Of a stretch of 64,000 bases of DNA, positions 8,501 through 16,988 are shown piece after piece. How positions within the stretch are numbered: the first letter of the stretch is position 1; each line of letters starts with the position of its first letter. The position numbers and the translations under genes are program-made. The notes beneath the pieces were generated by a model. The model worked only from the letters and a program-made list of their open reading frames with translations, ran no database searches and was not told the origin of the DNA. The stretch is from Sporosarcina luteola (GTDB taxonomy: Bacteria; Bacillota; Bacilli; Bacillales_A; Planococcaceae): NCBI GenBank assembly GCA_014204635.1, contig JACHLS010000007.1, positions 1 to 64,000 of the forward strand, written 5' to 3'.

Positions 8501-9262
8501 TTATGAATTAAAATACACGCAAATATTACAGTTATTCATCTTTTGAATCGGTATATCCATATCATATATTTCCTTCAAGGCATCCGAATTGATAATTTCA
8601 TCCGTCGGACCGTCTTTAACGACACGTCCATCTTTCAAGGCAACGATACGGTCGGAATAGACAGACGCGAAATTGATGTCATGCAACACGATGACAACAG
8701 TTTTTCCAAGATCCTCGACGAGCCGGCGCAAGATCTTCATAATTTGAACTGAGTGTTTCATATCCAGATTGTTGAGCGGCTCATCCAGTAGGATATAATC
8801 CGTGTCCTGTGCAATGACCATGGCAATAAATGCACGCTGGCGTTGTCCCCCTGACAATTCATCCAAGTATTCATGCTGCATATCCAATAATTCCATATAC
8901 TCCATTGCCTGTTCCACAATCCGAATGTCCTGGGCATTTAAATGCCCCTTGGAATGAGGGAAACGGCCAAATGAGACAAGTTCACGAATTGTTAAACGGA
9001 CATTCATAAAATTGGATTGCCGTAAGATGGAGACTCGCTTGGAAAAATCATTGGACTTCATTTTCTTGACATTATCATTGTCGACGAGCACTTCACCTGT
9101 ATCTGCATCAAGAAGACGGCTGACCATCGAGAGGAGGGTCGATTTCCCAGCACCGTTCGGACCGATGAAGGAAGTGATTTTACCACGATGAATATTGACA
9201 TTCACCTTTTCAACAACCGCTTTCTTCCCATAAAACTTTGACAGCTCACGAACTTGGATCAT
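8501..9262 (-). CDS. yclP: siderophore ABC transporter ATPase, YclP-like
   Basis: A 253-residue ABC ATPase that powers siderophore import. Walker A GPNGAGKST (about residues 35-43), Q-loop ILRQSN, signature LSGGQRQRAFIAM and Walker B YILLDEP are all intact, as is the H-loop histidine (VLHDINFA). Its ATG overlaps the stop of yclO (ATGA-type), indicating translational coupling. FecE/FhuC family; the petrobactin assignment comes from operon structure and neighbour similarity. Confidence 0.92.
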   Translation of the reverse strand: MIQVRELSKFYGKKAVVEKVNVNIHRGKITSFIGPNGAGKSTLLSMVSRLLDADTGEVLVDNDNVKKMKSNDFSKRVSILRQSNFMNVRLTIRELVSFGRFPHSKGHLNAQDIRIVEQAMEYMELLDMQHEYLDELSGGQRQRAFIAMVIAQDTDYILLDEPLNNLDMKHSVQIMKILRRLVEDLGKTVVIVLHDINFASVYSDRIVALKDGRVVKDGPTDEIINSDALKEIYDMDIPIQKMNNCNICVYFNS

Positions 9263-10209
9263 GAAGATCGACTCTCCTTTAACAGTAGATAAATGAAGTA
9301 CACGCCACCGACAAAATTGATAATGACGCTAAGTGTGGTTGAGAACGTAAACACCCGCTCCACAACCCATTGACCGCCGACAAGTGCGATAATACTCATG
9401 ACAGAAGCGCCTGCGATAAGAACCGAATGCTTATATGTTTTGAAAAACTGATACGACAAGTTGGCAACAATAAGACCAAAAAATGTGATGGGACCCACGA
9501 GTGCTGTCGAAACTGAAATGAGCACCGCCGAAATGACGAGCATTAATTTGACAACTTTGTCATAGGAGACCCCTAAATTGATCGCAGTATCTCTTCCCAG
9601 CGAAAGGACATCGAGTTCATTGAATGACCGCATGCCTATGAGGAACATAATGATGACGATCGCCAACGCCCACCAAACAAGTTCGCCGCTCACGTTATTA
9701 AAGCTGGCGAACATTTTATCCTGCACCCGCATGAACTCATTTGGATCAATGAGCACTTGCAAGAATGTCGAGATGCTCTGAAAGAACGTCCCGATGATAA
9801 TTCCAACTAACAACAGGAAGTAAATCGGCCTCTTTCCTTTCTTGAAAAGGAGCTGATAAAGGAGCAACGCGAATACAACCATGGTCGCTATCGAAAGAAT
9901 AAAGTTTACATGCCGGTTCACTATCGTAATATGGCTGGAACCTAGGAAGAAAATAACGACCGTTTGAAGCAATATATAGAGTGAATCTAATCCCATGATG
10001 CTGGGGGTTAGGATTCTGTTATGTGTAATCGTCTGGAAGATGACAGTCGAGTAGGCGATCGCCACTCCAGTAAGCGCCATCGCGAGCACCTTGATGCCTC
10101 GGCGCGGCAATGCATAATCATAGCTTCCATTTAATTCATGGAATAAATAAAGTCCGCAGAACAGGGCAGCAAGCAAGGCCAGTATGATCATTTTCGATGA
10201 ATTACGCAT
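9259..10209 (-). CDS. yclO: siderophore ABC transporter permease, YclO-like
   Basis: A 316-residue FecCD-family permease with about nine membrane helices. Family marks include the QTITHNRILTPSIMGLDSLY region after helix 2, an SLGRDTAINLGVSYDKV cytoplasmic loop that docks the ATPase, and GPITFFGLIVANLSYQF. Paired with YclN as the heterodimeric channel; its start overlaps the end of yclN by eight bases. Confidence 0.92.
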   Translation of the reverse strand: MRNSSKMIILALLAALFCGLYLFHELNGSYDYALPRRGIKVLAMALTGVAIAYSTVIFQTITHNRILTPSIMGLDSLYILLQTVVIFFLGSSHITIVNRHVNFILSIATMVVFALLLYQLLFKKGKRPIYFLLLVGIIIGTFFQSISTFLQVLIDPNEFMRVQDKMFASFNNVSGELVWWALAIVIIMFLIGMRSFNELDVLSLGRDTAINLGVSYDKVVKLMLVISAVLISVSTALVGPITFFGLIVANLSYQFFKTYKHSVLIAGASVMSIIALVGGQWVVERVFTFSTTLSVIINFVGGVYFIYLLLKESRSS

Positions 10210-11152
10210 AGGCTTTCCTCCTAAACAACAGATAGAGGAAGATTCCGCTGCCGATCACTCCAACCATCAAACTGATAGATATCTCATATGGATAAATGAG
10301 AACCCTGCCAAGAATATCACAAATCAGCAGGAAGATAGCTCCTAGCAATGCTGTATGCGGCAATGTTTTCTGCAAATGGTCCCCTTTGAAGATTGAAACG
10401 ATATTTGGAATGATCAATCCAAGGAACGGGATCATCCCGACGGTCAAAACGACTGTCGTTGTAATTAACGCAACGAGAATCAAGCCGATGTTGACGATAC
10501 GTTTGTATGCAAGGCCCAGATTCTTCGAAAAATCCTCACCCATTCCGGCAACCGTAAACCGGTTGGCATACAGATACGTGATGATAAGCACCGGGATGCT
10601 TATGTATAAAAGCTCATAACGCCCTTTCATGATCATCGAAAAATCCCCTTGCAACCAAGCTGACATGTTCTGGATGACATTCGATTTATACGCAAAAAAC
10701 GTCGTAATCGAAGAGAGAATATTCCCGAACATCAGCCCAACCAGCGGAATGAATATCGCATCCTTGAACTTGATTCGATCAAGGATTTGCATGAACAACA
10801 GCGTGCCGGCAAGCGCAAATGCAAACGCGACGGCCATTTTCTCCAGCATGGAGGCGTTCGTGAACAGCAGCATCGAGACGAGAATGCCCAATCGAGTGGC
10901 ATCGAGTGTACCTGCCGTTGTTGGAGACACAAATTTATTCCGGCTCAGCTGTTGCATTATAAGGCCAGCGATGCTCATTCCGGCTCCGGCAAGCAAAATC
11001 GCGACTAACCTCGGTAAACGGCTGATCAGAAATATCTCAGTTTCCTCCGACTTGAAATCTAGCAGATCCATCGGTGTAATATGGCTCACTCCTACGAACA
11101 ACGAAAGGAACGAGAGCAAGATGAGTGCGATGATCAAATAGCGTTTCTTCAT
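10202..11152 (-). CDS. yclN: siderophore ABC transporter permease, YclN-like
   Basis: A 316-residue FecCD-family permease, first gene of the importer operon. Typical motifs are SRLPRLVAILLAGAGMSIAG near the N-terminus, QQLSRNKFVSPTTAGTLDATRLGI, the ATPase-contact loop MGEDFSKNLGLAYKR, and VGMIPFLGLIIPNIV. The leader of about 80 nucleotides contains a consensus sigma-A promoter flanked by two Fur boxes, so transcription should be blocked when iron is sufficient. Confidence 0.92.
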   Translation of the reverse strand: MKKRYLIIALILLSFLSLFVGVSHITPMDLLDFKSEETEIFLISRLPRLVAILLAGAGMSIAGLIMQQLSRNKFVSPTTAGTLDATRLGILVSMLLFTNASMLEKMAVAFAFALAGTLLFMQILDRIKFKDAIFIPLVGLMFGNILSSITTFFAYKSNVIQNMSAWLQGDFSMIMKGRYELLYISIPVLIITYLYANRFTVAGMGEDFSKNLGLAYKRIVNIGLILVALITTTVVLTVGMIPFLGLIIPNIVSIFKGDHLQKTLPHTALLGAIFLLICDILGRVLIYPYEISISLMVGVIGSGIFLYLLFRRKAYA

Positions 11153-11205
11153 GAAGATAAAATCCCCGATATCGAATATTTGCTTCTAATTGAGAAACAT
11201 TTAGA

Positions 11206-11220
11206 TGAAAACGATTATCA
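11206..11220 (-). promoter_or_regulatory. Fur box downstream of the yclN promoter
   Basis: TGAAAACGATTATCA fits the Bacillus 7-1-7 Fur consensus (TGATAATnATTATCA) at 12 of 14 positions. It lies between the -10 element and the yclN start, where bound Fur would block elongation or open-complex formation. Confidence 0.8.
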
Positions 11221-11236
11221 ATTAGCTGCAAATTCA

Positions 11237-11264
11237 ATTATAGCAGGAATGAATACCATGTCAA
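11237..11264 (-). promoter_or_regulatory. consensus sigma-A promoter for yclNOPQ
   Basis: On the minus strand, TTGACA (11264-11259) and TATAAT (11242-11237) are both perfect consensus hexamers, with a 16-base spacer and an extended -10 TGC immediately before TATAAT. The predicted transcript starts near 11230, giving a leader of about 80 nucleotides. A promoter this strong is consistent with control by repression. Confidence 0.85.
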
Positions 11265-11272
11265 CCAGTAAC

Positions 11273-11287
11273 TGAAAATGATTATCA
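11273..11287 (-). promoter_or_regulatory. Fur box upstream of the yclN -35
   Basis: TGAAAATGATTATCA matches the 7-1-7 Fur consensus at 13 of 14 positions. It ends 8 bases before the -35 hexamer, so the promoter is bracketed by two boxes. Confidence 0.82.
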
Positions 11288-11800
11288 ATCAAGAGAGATG
11301 TTCTCAGCCGACGGAAAGGGAATGACATTGGAAACCGCTCCACTATGGTTGCCATTCTATTTGTGACGGGATTTTAAACTTTATTTGATAGAGGATAGAA
11401 GGAGACGAAGGATATGTGGAAAAGGAGAAGGCGCATGATATGCCCTTACCGGGTTCGTCCTTCGATTTCATTCATTTACAATTCTAATGTGTATGTATAA
11501 ACCGATGTATGAGCGATAGCTCCTTTGCTATTCTGGACTATGGAACAAACCGTACCCTAGAAGCGAACTCTCCCAACTATATGTTCCGGCTCAACCTTCC
11601 ATTCTTCCGTTTCACAAGAAAAGAGACTCCACCCTAAGCAGGGGAATCTCAAGGCTTCGCACTATTCCCACTCGAAGATCCGCCTCTTCTTCTAATATGA
11701 ACCCCTTTACAAATCTTTTGTTTGTTCTACGATTTTAGGTTTATTCGGAACCGAAGTGGGAATACTAGTACCATCCCACCCCTTTCTTTATACTAAAAAT
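11288..11800. other. gene-free stretch
   Basis: About 510 bp between the yclN regulatory region and the terminator of the next gene. No convincing coding region. An imperfect hairpin with arms GAGACTCC/GGAATCTC lies near 11625-11655; its role is not evident. Confidence 0.5.
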
Positions 11801-11834
11801 AGCACTGCCACTGACATTTCTGTCGGGCAGTGCT
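11801..11834 (-). terminator. bidirectional-type terminator
   Basis: Stem AGCACTGCC/GGCAGTGCT with a smaller inner stem and A/T runs on both sides. It lies 5 bases beyond the stop of the leftward lipoprotein gene. Confidence 0.75.
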
Positions 11835-11838
11835 TTTT

Positions 11839-12699
11839 TTATTCACTCATTAATTCGCTAAGATCGACTGCATTGTCAATGACATCTTGTGGGATTGTCA
11901 CTTCAACTTCGTTAATCTTCGTAATGACAGCCTTCACTTTTTGGTCTGTGTGGAGCTTACTTCCTTCGATGACCATATCAAGGCTCATATCCATATTGAA
12001 AGCAGTTGTGTAGAATGTTTCTTTGTCAATGAAGATTTCAAAGTAGACATCATTCAATGTCATTTCTTGTGACTCTGCATCCGGATCGCCGGCTGCTTGA
12101 TCCTCTTCCATTTCTCTCAAGAGCTTGTCGAACTTTTCACCGGACGCTTTCAATTTTAGGATATACGAGTCGTCCGTCTGTTCGAATTTGAATTCATCAA
12201 CGTAGTCTTTGAATAATTTCATATCTAATGTCGGATCCGATTCACTGCCCATCTCCCCAAGGATTTCAGCAGAAAGTTCTTCAGGGAACTTCAACCATTG
12301 ACCACTTTCAGGGTCGTTCATGTATACTTCTTTTTCGGAGATATACATCTCGATATCCATTTGGCCGATCTCTTCGTCCCCATCCATTTTCAATGTTTGG
12401 TGAATCGACAGTGGTTCAATTACAGCATCCATATTCAATGTCATTGTATTGTTGACTGTATCGCCACCGGATTTCATAACTTGCTTGATTTCCATTTCCG
12501 TATGCATGCTCTTTTGCTCTTGGCTGACTGACATAGCTTTCTCGTAAACTTCTTGAGCCGTCATCTTGCTAATATTTTCTGTGTCCTTTTCCTTGCCTGT
12601 CTCGGCATCAACCGTTTTTTGCGGTTCTGCTTGGTTGCCGCAAGCGGCAAGAGCGAACGCCAATGCTCCGGCTCCTATTACTTTCAACCATTTTTTCAA
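11839..12699 (-). CDS. DUF6612-type lipoprotein
   Basis: A 286-residue lipoprotein: MKKWLKVIG start, lipobox LAAC (Cys20), a short linker, then a domain of alternating strands (MTAQEVYEKAMSVSQEQKS, then MDAVIEPLSIHQTLKM and IDKETFYTTAFNMDM) resembling DUF6612, which relates to LolA/LppX-like lipid-binding folds. The start is TTG 12699, preceded by AAAGGAAG; the frame is open further upstream but the added residues would spoil the signal peptide. Anchored at the outer face of the membrane. Lipid binding is family-level inference only. Confidence 0.75.
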   Translation of the reverse strand: MKKWLKVIGAGALAFALAACGNQAEPQKTVDAETGKEKDTENISKMTAQEVYEKAMSVSQEQKSMHTEMEIKQVMKSGGDTVNNTMTLNMDAVIEPLSIHQTLKMDGDEEIGQMDIEMYISEKEVYMNDPESGQWLKFPEELSAEILGEMGSESDPTLDMKLFKDYVDEFKFEQTDDSYILKLKASGEKFDKLLREMEEDQAAGDPDAESQEMTLNDVYFEIFIDKETFYTTAFNMDMSLDMVIEGSKLHTDQKVKAVITKINEVEVTIPQDVIDNAVDLSELMSE

Positions 12700-12924
12700 A
12701 CGTAACGCTTCCTTTCGGATGATAATTTGTGTTGCAGTCATACATACGACAGGTTTCAACATTAGTTTCATAATCAACTAAAATCACGACATTCGACTTA
12801 TTATCTTTCCTTATTTCAGGACATTCCGCTCAAATTATCAAAAGGGTCCTTATCCACGTATAACCTTTGCACAAACGGGTATACTCTTTATATCCCACCC
12901 CCCTTTCTCTTATATATGAAAAGC

Positions 12925-12954
12925 GGCACCGCCTGGTTGAACCAGTGCGGTGCC
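12925..12954 (-). terminator. rho-independent terminator of hflX
   Basis: Stem GGCACCGC/GCGGTGCC, extended inward by CTGGTT/AACCAG, eight bases beyond the hflX stop, with T residues following on the minus strand. Confidence 0.8.
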
Positions 12955-12962
12955 TTCTTTCT

Positions 12963-14234
12963 TTAATGGCTGATCAAATAGGATTGGAATTGAGACTTCA
13001 AGGCTTCAGGCATTTCTACTGTTAGAACCGTACCGTCTTCCTCATACTCCATCCGCTTAACGGTCGCTTTCTCATTCAAAAATGAAACGAGATCACCCCG
13101 GTCAAACGGCAACCGTAACTTACACGTGACGTACTGTTCGAAAATATGCTTTTTGATCAATCCGATCAGTTCGTCCAATCCTTTTCCTTCCTTAGCTGAA
13201 ATCCAAATATTATCACCATGAATCCGCGGGTACTCGGTCCATGCCAAGTCCGATTTATTAAAGATATGAAGGGCCGGAATGTTTTCCACGCCGACTTCTT
13301 CCAACGTCTCCTCCGTCACTTTCATCATGTAATCATGTTCTGAATTGGATACGTCAACGACGTGCAACAGAAGATCCGCCTCCCGCGCCTCCTCCAATGT
13401 TGAACGGAAAGCCTTGACCAGATGATGGGGAAGCTTGGATACGAAGCCGACTGTATCAGTCAGAAGGAACTCTTTATGATCTTGAAGACGGACCCGGCGC
13501 ACAGATGTATCGAGTGTAGCGAACAGCATATCCTTTTCAAATACCTGCTTAGCATTGGACTCGTCCATTCGATGCAATAATTGATTGAGCAACGTCGATT
13601 TACCTGCATTTGTATAACCGACAATGGAAACAACAGGTATGCCGCTTTTCTTTCTTTGCTTCCGCTGCGTCTCCCGCTGATCTTTTGCATGTTCCAAGTC
13701 TCTGCGCAGCTTGGCGATCTGGTCTTCGATTTTCCGGCGGTCGAGCTCCAATTTCGTCTCCCCAGCCCCTTTGTTCTGAAAGCCGCCGCCTGTGCCGCCC
13801 CCTTGCCTGCTTAAGGAAGCACGCAAGCCGACAAGGCGTGGCAGCGTATATTGCAGTTGGGCCAGTTCCACTTGCATGCGCGCTTCGTGCGTGCGTGCAC
13901 GACGGGCAAAAATGTCAAGAATAAGCATTGTCCGGTCAATTACCTTGACTTCCAACTCAGCTTCCAAGTTCCGGATCTGGGAGGGACTCAGCTCATCGTT
14001 AAAAATAATAAGATTCGCATCTGTCGTTTCATACATGTGCCGGATCTCTTCAACTTTCCCTTTTCCAACGTAATGGGTCGGGTTGCGGCGTTCCAAGTTT
14101 TGAATGACACTCCCTACGACTGTCACATCGATTGCTTCGGCTAGATTTTTCAATTCTTCCATTTCATATTCAAAGTGCTCATTGTGCACTTCCTTCACTC
14201 CAACGAGCACTGCATATTCCACTAAAATCTCCAT
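12963..14234 (-). CDS. hflX: GTPase HflX, ribosome-rescue factor
   Basis: A 423-residue HflX. The N-terminal domain has the conserved NPTHYVGKGKVEEI and the DRTMLILDIFARRARTHEA helix; a Gly-rich linker (RQGGGTGGGFQNKGAGETKLE) precedes the coiled segment, then the G domain: G1 GYTNAGKST, G3 DTVGF, G4 NKSD. HflX binds 50S/70S ribosomes and splits stalled ones in a GTP-dependent way, notably under heat or antibiotic stress. AAGGGG lies before ATG 14234. The gene follows the VOC protein gene by about 30 bp, so co-transcription is possible. Confidence 0.95.
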   Translation of the reverse strand: MEILVEYAVLVGVKEVHNEHFEYEMEELKNLAEAIDVTVVGSVIQNLERRNPTHYVGKGKVEEIRHMYETTDANLIIFNDELSPSQIRNLEAELEVKVIDRTMLILDIFARRARTHEARMQVELAQLQYTLPRLVGLRASLSRQGGGTGGGFQNKGAGETKLELDRRKIEDQIAKLRRDLEHAKDQRETQRKQRKKSGIPVVSIVGYTNAGKSTLLNQLLHRMDESNAKQVFEKDMLFATLDTSVRRVRLQDHKEFLLTDTVGFVSKLPHHLVKAFRSTLEEAREADLLLHVVDVSNSEHDYMMKVTEETLEEVGVENIPALHIFNKSDLAWTEYPRIHGDNIWISAKEGKGLDELIGLIKKHIFEQYVTCKLRLPFDRGDLVSFLNEKATVKRMEYEEDGTVLTVEMPEALKSQFQSYLISH

Positions 14235-14264
14235 AGACTGCCCCTTTCATTTGTATGGCTCTTT

Positions 14265-14963
14265 CTACGCCTCAGTTTGGCCAATGATGACGTCTGCCAA
14301 TCTTTCTTTTCCCTCTTCTTGTTGCCGGAATGACAGTTTTACGTTTTTCAGTTGGATGGAATGATCGTCCCCTACTTTTTGCGACAGGAGAACAGCCCAT
14401 TCACCTGTCTCTTTTAATGGGTCATGGACATGAAAAATGCACTCTCGGATGTCCAGCTTTTCATTTTCTGGAGACAATGCGCCTTCTCTGCGCAGTTTTT
14501 CAAAACGGACTTCTTCAGGTTCTTCCCATTCAATAAAAAATGGATAAGGCAGCTCATCACAAATCGGCTGATCGACAAACAGCATTTTCCACTTTTTCAA
14601 TTCTCCGTGAGCGGTCCGTCTTTGGGCATCCAGTATTCCCGATGTCTGAAATCCTTTGTTCTCAATCTCCTGTCTAAACGACTCGATGCCTTGTACTGAA
14701 AGACAGAGCGTCCCCCAGGCTTCTCCACTTGGGAGATCGTTCAACAGCAGCCGGGTCAATGGGTGTACAACCCGATTTGCCAAGTTCGGGTTCTCGACCG
14801 CCAGCCATTCTACATATGCATTCCGAGTATATAACAATGCATTGTAGGTACCCCACTTTTCATGGCTGCCTCCAACGATTGCGTGCCGCCCCTCTTCTGC
14901 TTGCTGTTCAACCACCGTAGTCGGAACCTTTTTTGTAAAATATACGACATGGTCTAATTTCAT
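14265..14963 (-). CDS. glyoxalase-like (VOC) domain protein
   Basis: A 232-residue cytoplasmic protein beginning with KLDHVVYFTK, the first beta-strand of a glyoxalase-like domain, then GGSHEKWGTYNALLY and a TSGILDAQRRTAHGELKKW block characteristic of the PF13468-type single-chain members. GGAGGAG precedes ATG 14963. The metal ligands and substrate are not assigned; many relatives are uncharacterised. It lies just upstream of hflX on the same strand. Confidence 0.7.
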   Translation of the reverse strand: MKLDHVVYFTKKVPTTVVEQQAEEGRHAIVGGSHEKWGTYNALLYTRNAYVEWLAVENPNLANRVVHPLTRLLLNDLPSGEAWGTLCLSVQGIESFRQEIENKGFQTSGILDAQRRTAHGELKKWKMLFVDQPICDELPYPFFIEWEEPEEVRFEKLRREGALSPENEKLDIRECIFHVHDPLKETGEWAVLLSQKVGDDHSIQLKNVKLSFRQQEEGKERLADVIIGQTEA

Positions 14964-15105
14964 ATTCAGGAATCTCCTCCTATTTACAGTAGATATCTAT
15001 TACTCTACATGATAGCATCAAGTTGATAAATTGTTATTGCTTGTATCAATAAAATGAGGGTACTCATTTAATAGATTTTACTTTTATCGAAAGGAAGGTG
15101 CTTTC

Positions 15106-15948
15106 ATGGATAGTCCCTTTGTCCTTCATATCTCCGATTCACCTACGGAAACCGAGAGAATTGCTGCACTTCTCGACTCCTTCCAATTTCCCAGCGTTAC
15201 AGTAACAACGATCAAAGAAGGAATAAATCAGCTAAATATCCTGCGTCCCTCAATCATCCTTCTTTCCCTCACTCCAAACAATATTCTGGAATGGTTTTCG
15301 GGAATAAAGGAACTTGCCGGGCAAGCATTGGAGCGGCTAACACCACTGCTTATTATCAGCGAATCTCAATCGGACTTGAAAAGGGAACAGTTATTTGATC
15401 AAGGTGCTTTTGACTTCGTGGCTCGACCTATAGACCCACAGTTATTTCAACATCTTCTGCAAGGACGGATTGCATTCAAAAGGAAGTTGGAGCAAGCCCT
15501 CTCCAAGCGCGAACGATTAGATGAATGTATAACGGGTTCTACGTTTCCCCGGAAAGTAGAAATGATCCTTATCGATGATGATCCGATCATCTTGGAAATT
15601 TTGAAGCAGCAATTTATCTCCTTGCAAATGGAAAACAGTGTCGTGGAGGTAAAAACGTTTAAGAACGGCGCTGACTTTATCGCTGCCAATTGGTATAATC
15701 CGGACCACTATTATGCCATTATCCTAGATGGCGTCATGCCAAAAATGACCGGTTTCGAAGTGCTGACACACATACGATCTTCATATCCACAAAAAAATAT
15801 CCTTATTTTCATGTTGACAGCCAAAGTGGGGCAAATGGATATCCAACATTCCTTGGAAGCCGGTGCTGATGATTATATTACCAAACCGTTCAGACCCAAG
15901 GAAGTCGCTCTTAGAGTCCAGCGGCTTATGAAGAGGTTATTCAAATGA
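15106..15948 (+). CDS. double-receiver response regulator
   Basis: A 280-residue protein with two tandem receiver domains and no output domain. The first (residues 5-120) keeps the fold pattern but has lost the phosphorylation site: SLTPNN replaces the Asp loop, and the conserved Lys is Arg107. The second (151-280) is complete: acidic pocket D157-D159, phospho-acceptor D208 in ILDGVMPKMTG, T238 and K260. It should act through protein contacts rather than DNA. It overlaps the HEAT-repeat gene by four bases (ATGA), heads a three-gene operon with a glycosyltransferase, and has no histidine kinase gene nearby, so its phosphodonor is unknown. Confidence 0.85.
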   Translation: MDSPFVLHISDSPTETERIAALLDSFQFPSVTVTTIKEGINQLNILRPSIILLSLTPNNILEWFSGIKELAGQALERLTPLLIISESQSDLKREQLFDQGAFDFVARPIDPQLFQHLLQGRIAFKRKLEQALSKRERLDECITGSTFPRKVEMILIDDDPIILEILKQQFISLQMENSVVEVKTFKNGADFIAANWYNPDHYYAIILDGVMPKMTGFEVLTHIRSSYPQKNILIFMLTAKVGQMDIQHSLEAGADDYITKPFRPKEVALRVQRLMKRLFK

Positions 15949-16988
15949 AAGTGGATCTGGCTGTCATCTGTTGGATTATCGCCATCTTAGCAGCACTGCA
16001 AATTCTGCTTCTCGTTCTCCTTGTTTGGCGTAAAGTGCGGCGAAACCGGTTGGAACGGAAGGAACAGCAACGCTATGCTGAGCTGCTTCCGGAATTCATC
16101 TCTTATTTGAATGGAGAGACAGAATTGGACATGGCTAAACTGAAAAATGATTATCAAATTGCACAGCGATTGGCAAGCGACATCATGTCTTCCACAAATG
16201 ATGAGGAAATTCAAGAGAAAGTACGATCAACTGCCTATACCGCTTTGCATAAACCATATGAACGTGCATTGGAAGACTCTTCATGGCCCGTTCGAATGAA
16301 TGTGCTGTATTATATCCAATCGTTTCAAATGAAAGAAATTGCGCCACTTTTACAATCTAAATTTAATGAAATGCCTGTGTGGGATGAAGAAAAGAAACAG
16401 ATGGCCCGGACTCTAGCTTCTCTTGGCGACATTTCTATCCTACCTGCCGTCTTTTCAAGCATTCGGCATTCGCAGAAATTTTACCGGGATGTTCTATTGC
16501 GTTTTCCTAGGGAAACCGACTCCCAATTATCGGCTTATTACGAGGAGACTGACAATCCGCTATATCTCTGTGCCTATTTACAGCGGATCGGCGATCGTGA
16601 ATCACAAGATCAAATTACTCAAGTTGAAGAGGCTTTGGCAAGTGACTTCTTAGAAGTTCGAATGCAGGCGCTGAAAACAATCGGGAATCTGTACTATATG
16701 CACTCACCCGATCGGTTGCGTCCTTTTTTCTCTTCTTCTCAATGGCAAGAGAGGATGTTGGTCGCTCAAACGGTTCGTAAACTTAACATGCATACATTTT
16801 CAGATGAATTGGGCCAGCTACTCGGGGATGCAGAATGGTGGGTCCGCTATGCTGCTGCAGAGTCAATTCTTGAAGTGGAGGGGGCTGAGAAATTGAAGTA
16901 TTATGTTGAAAACCATCCGGATTCATTCGCACGTGATATGGCAAGCCAATGGCTCAGCACAGAGAGCAAGTTGGATGCCTATGCATAA
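15945..16988 (+). CDS. membrane-anchored HEAT-repeat protein
   Basis: A 347-residue protein with one N-terminal membrane helix (about residues 6-28), a basic stop-transfer (WRKVRRNRLERK), and a long cytoplasmic alpha-solenoid. HEAT-like units can be seen at EDSSWPVRMNVLYYIQSF, ASDFLEVRMQALKTIGN and GDAEWWVRYAAAESILE. Such a scaffold would carry the receiver protein to the membrane glycosyltransferase encoded next. Start overlaps the regulator gene by four bases and its end overlaps the glycosyltransferase by 14, so the three are translationally coupled. The scaffold role is inferred. Confidence 0.75.
   Translation: MKVDLAVICWIIAILAALQILLLVLLVWRKVRRNRLERKEQQRYAELLPEFISYLNGETELDMAKLKNDYQIAQRLASDIMSSTNDEEIQEKVRSTAYTALHKPYERALEDSSWPVRMNVLYYIQSFQMKEIAPLLQSKFNEMPVWDEEKKQMARTLASLGDISILPAVFSSIRHSQKFYRDVLLRFPRETDSQLSAYYEETDNPLYLCAYLQRIGDRESQDQITQVEEALASDFLEVRMQALKTIGNLYYMHSPDRLRPFFSSSQWQERMLVAQTVRKLNMHTFSDELGQLLGDAEWWVRYAAAESILEVEGAEKLKYYVENHPDSFARDMASQWLSTESKLDAYA

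Noticed and set aside
11414..11500. 28-codon frame preceded by AAGGAG
   Set aside because: Basic, low-complexity product (MWKRRRRMICPYR) without any other support; a chance frame is as likely.
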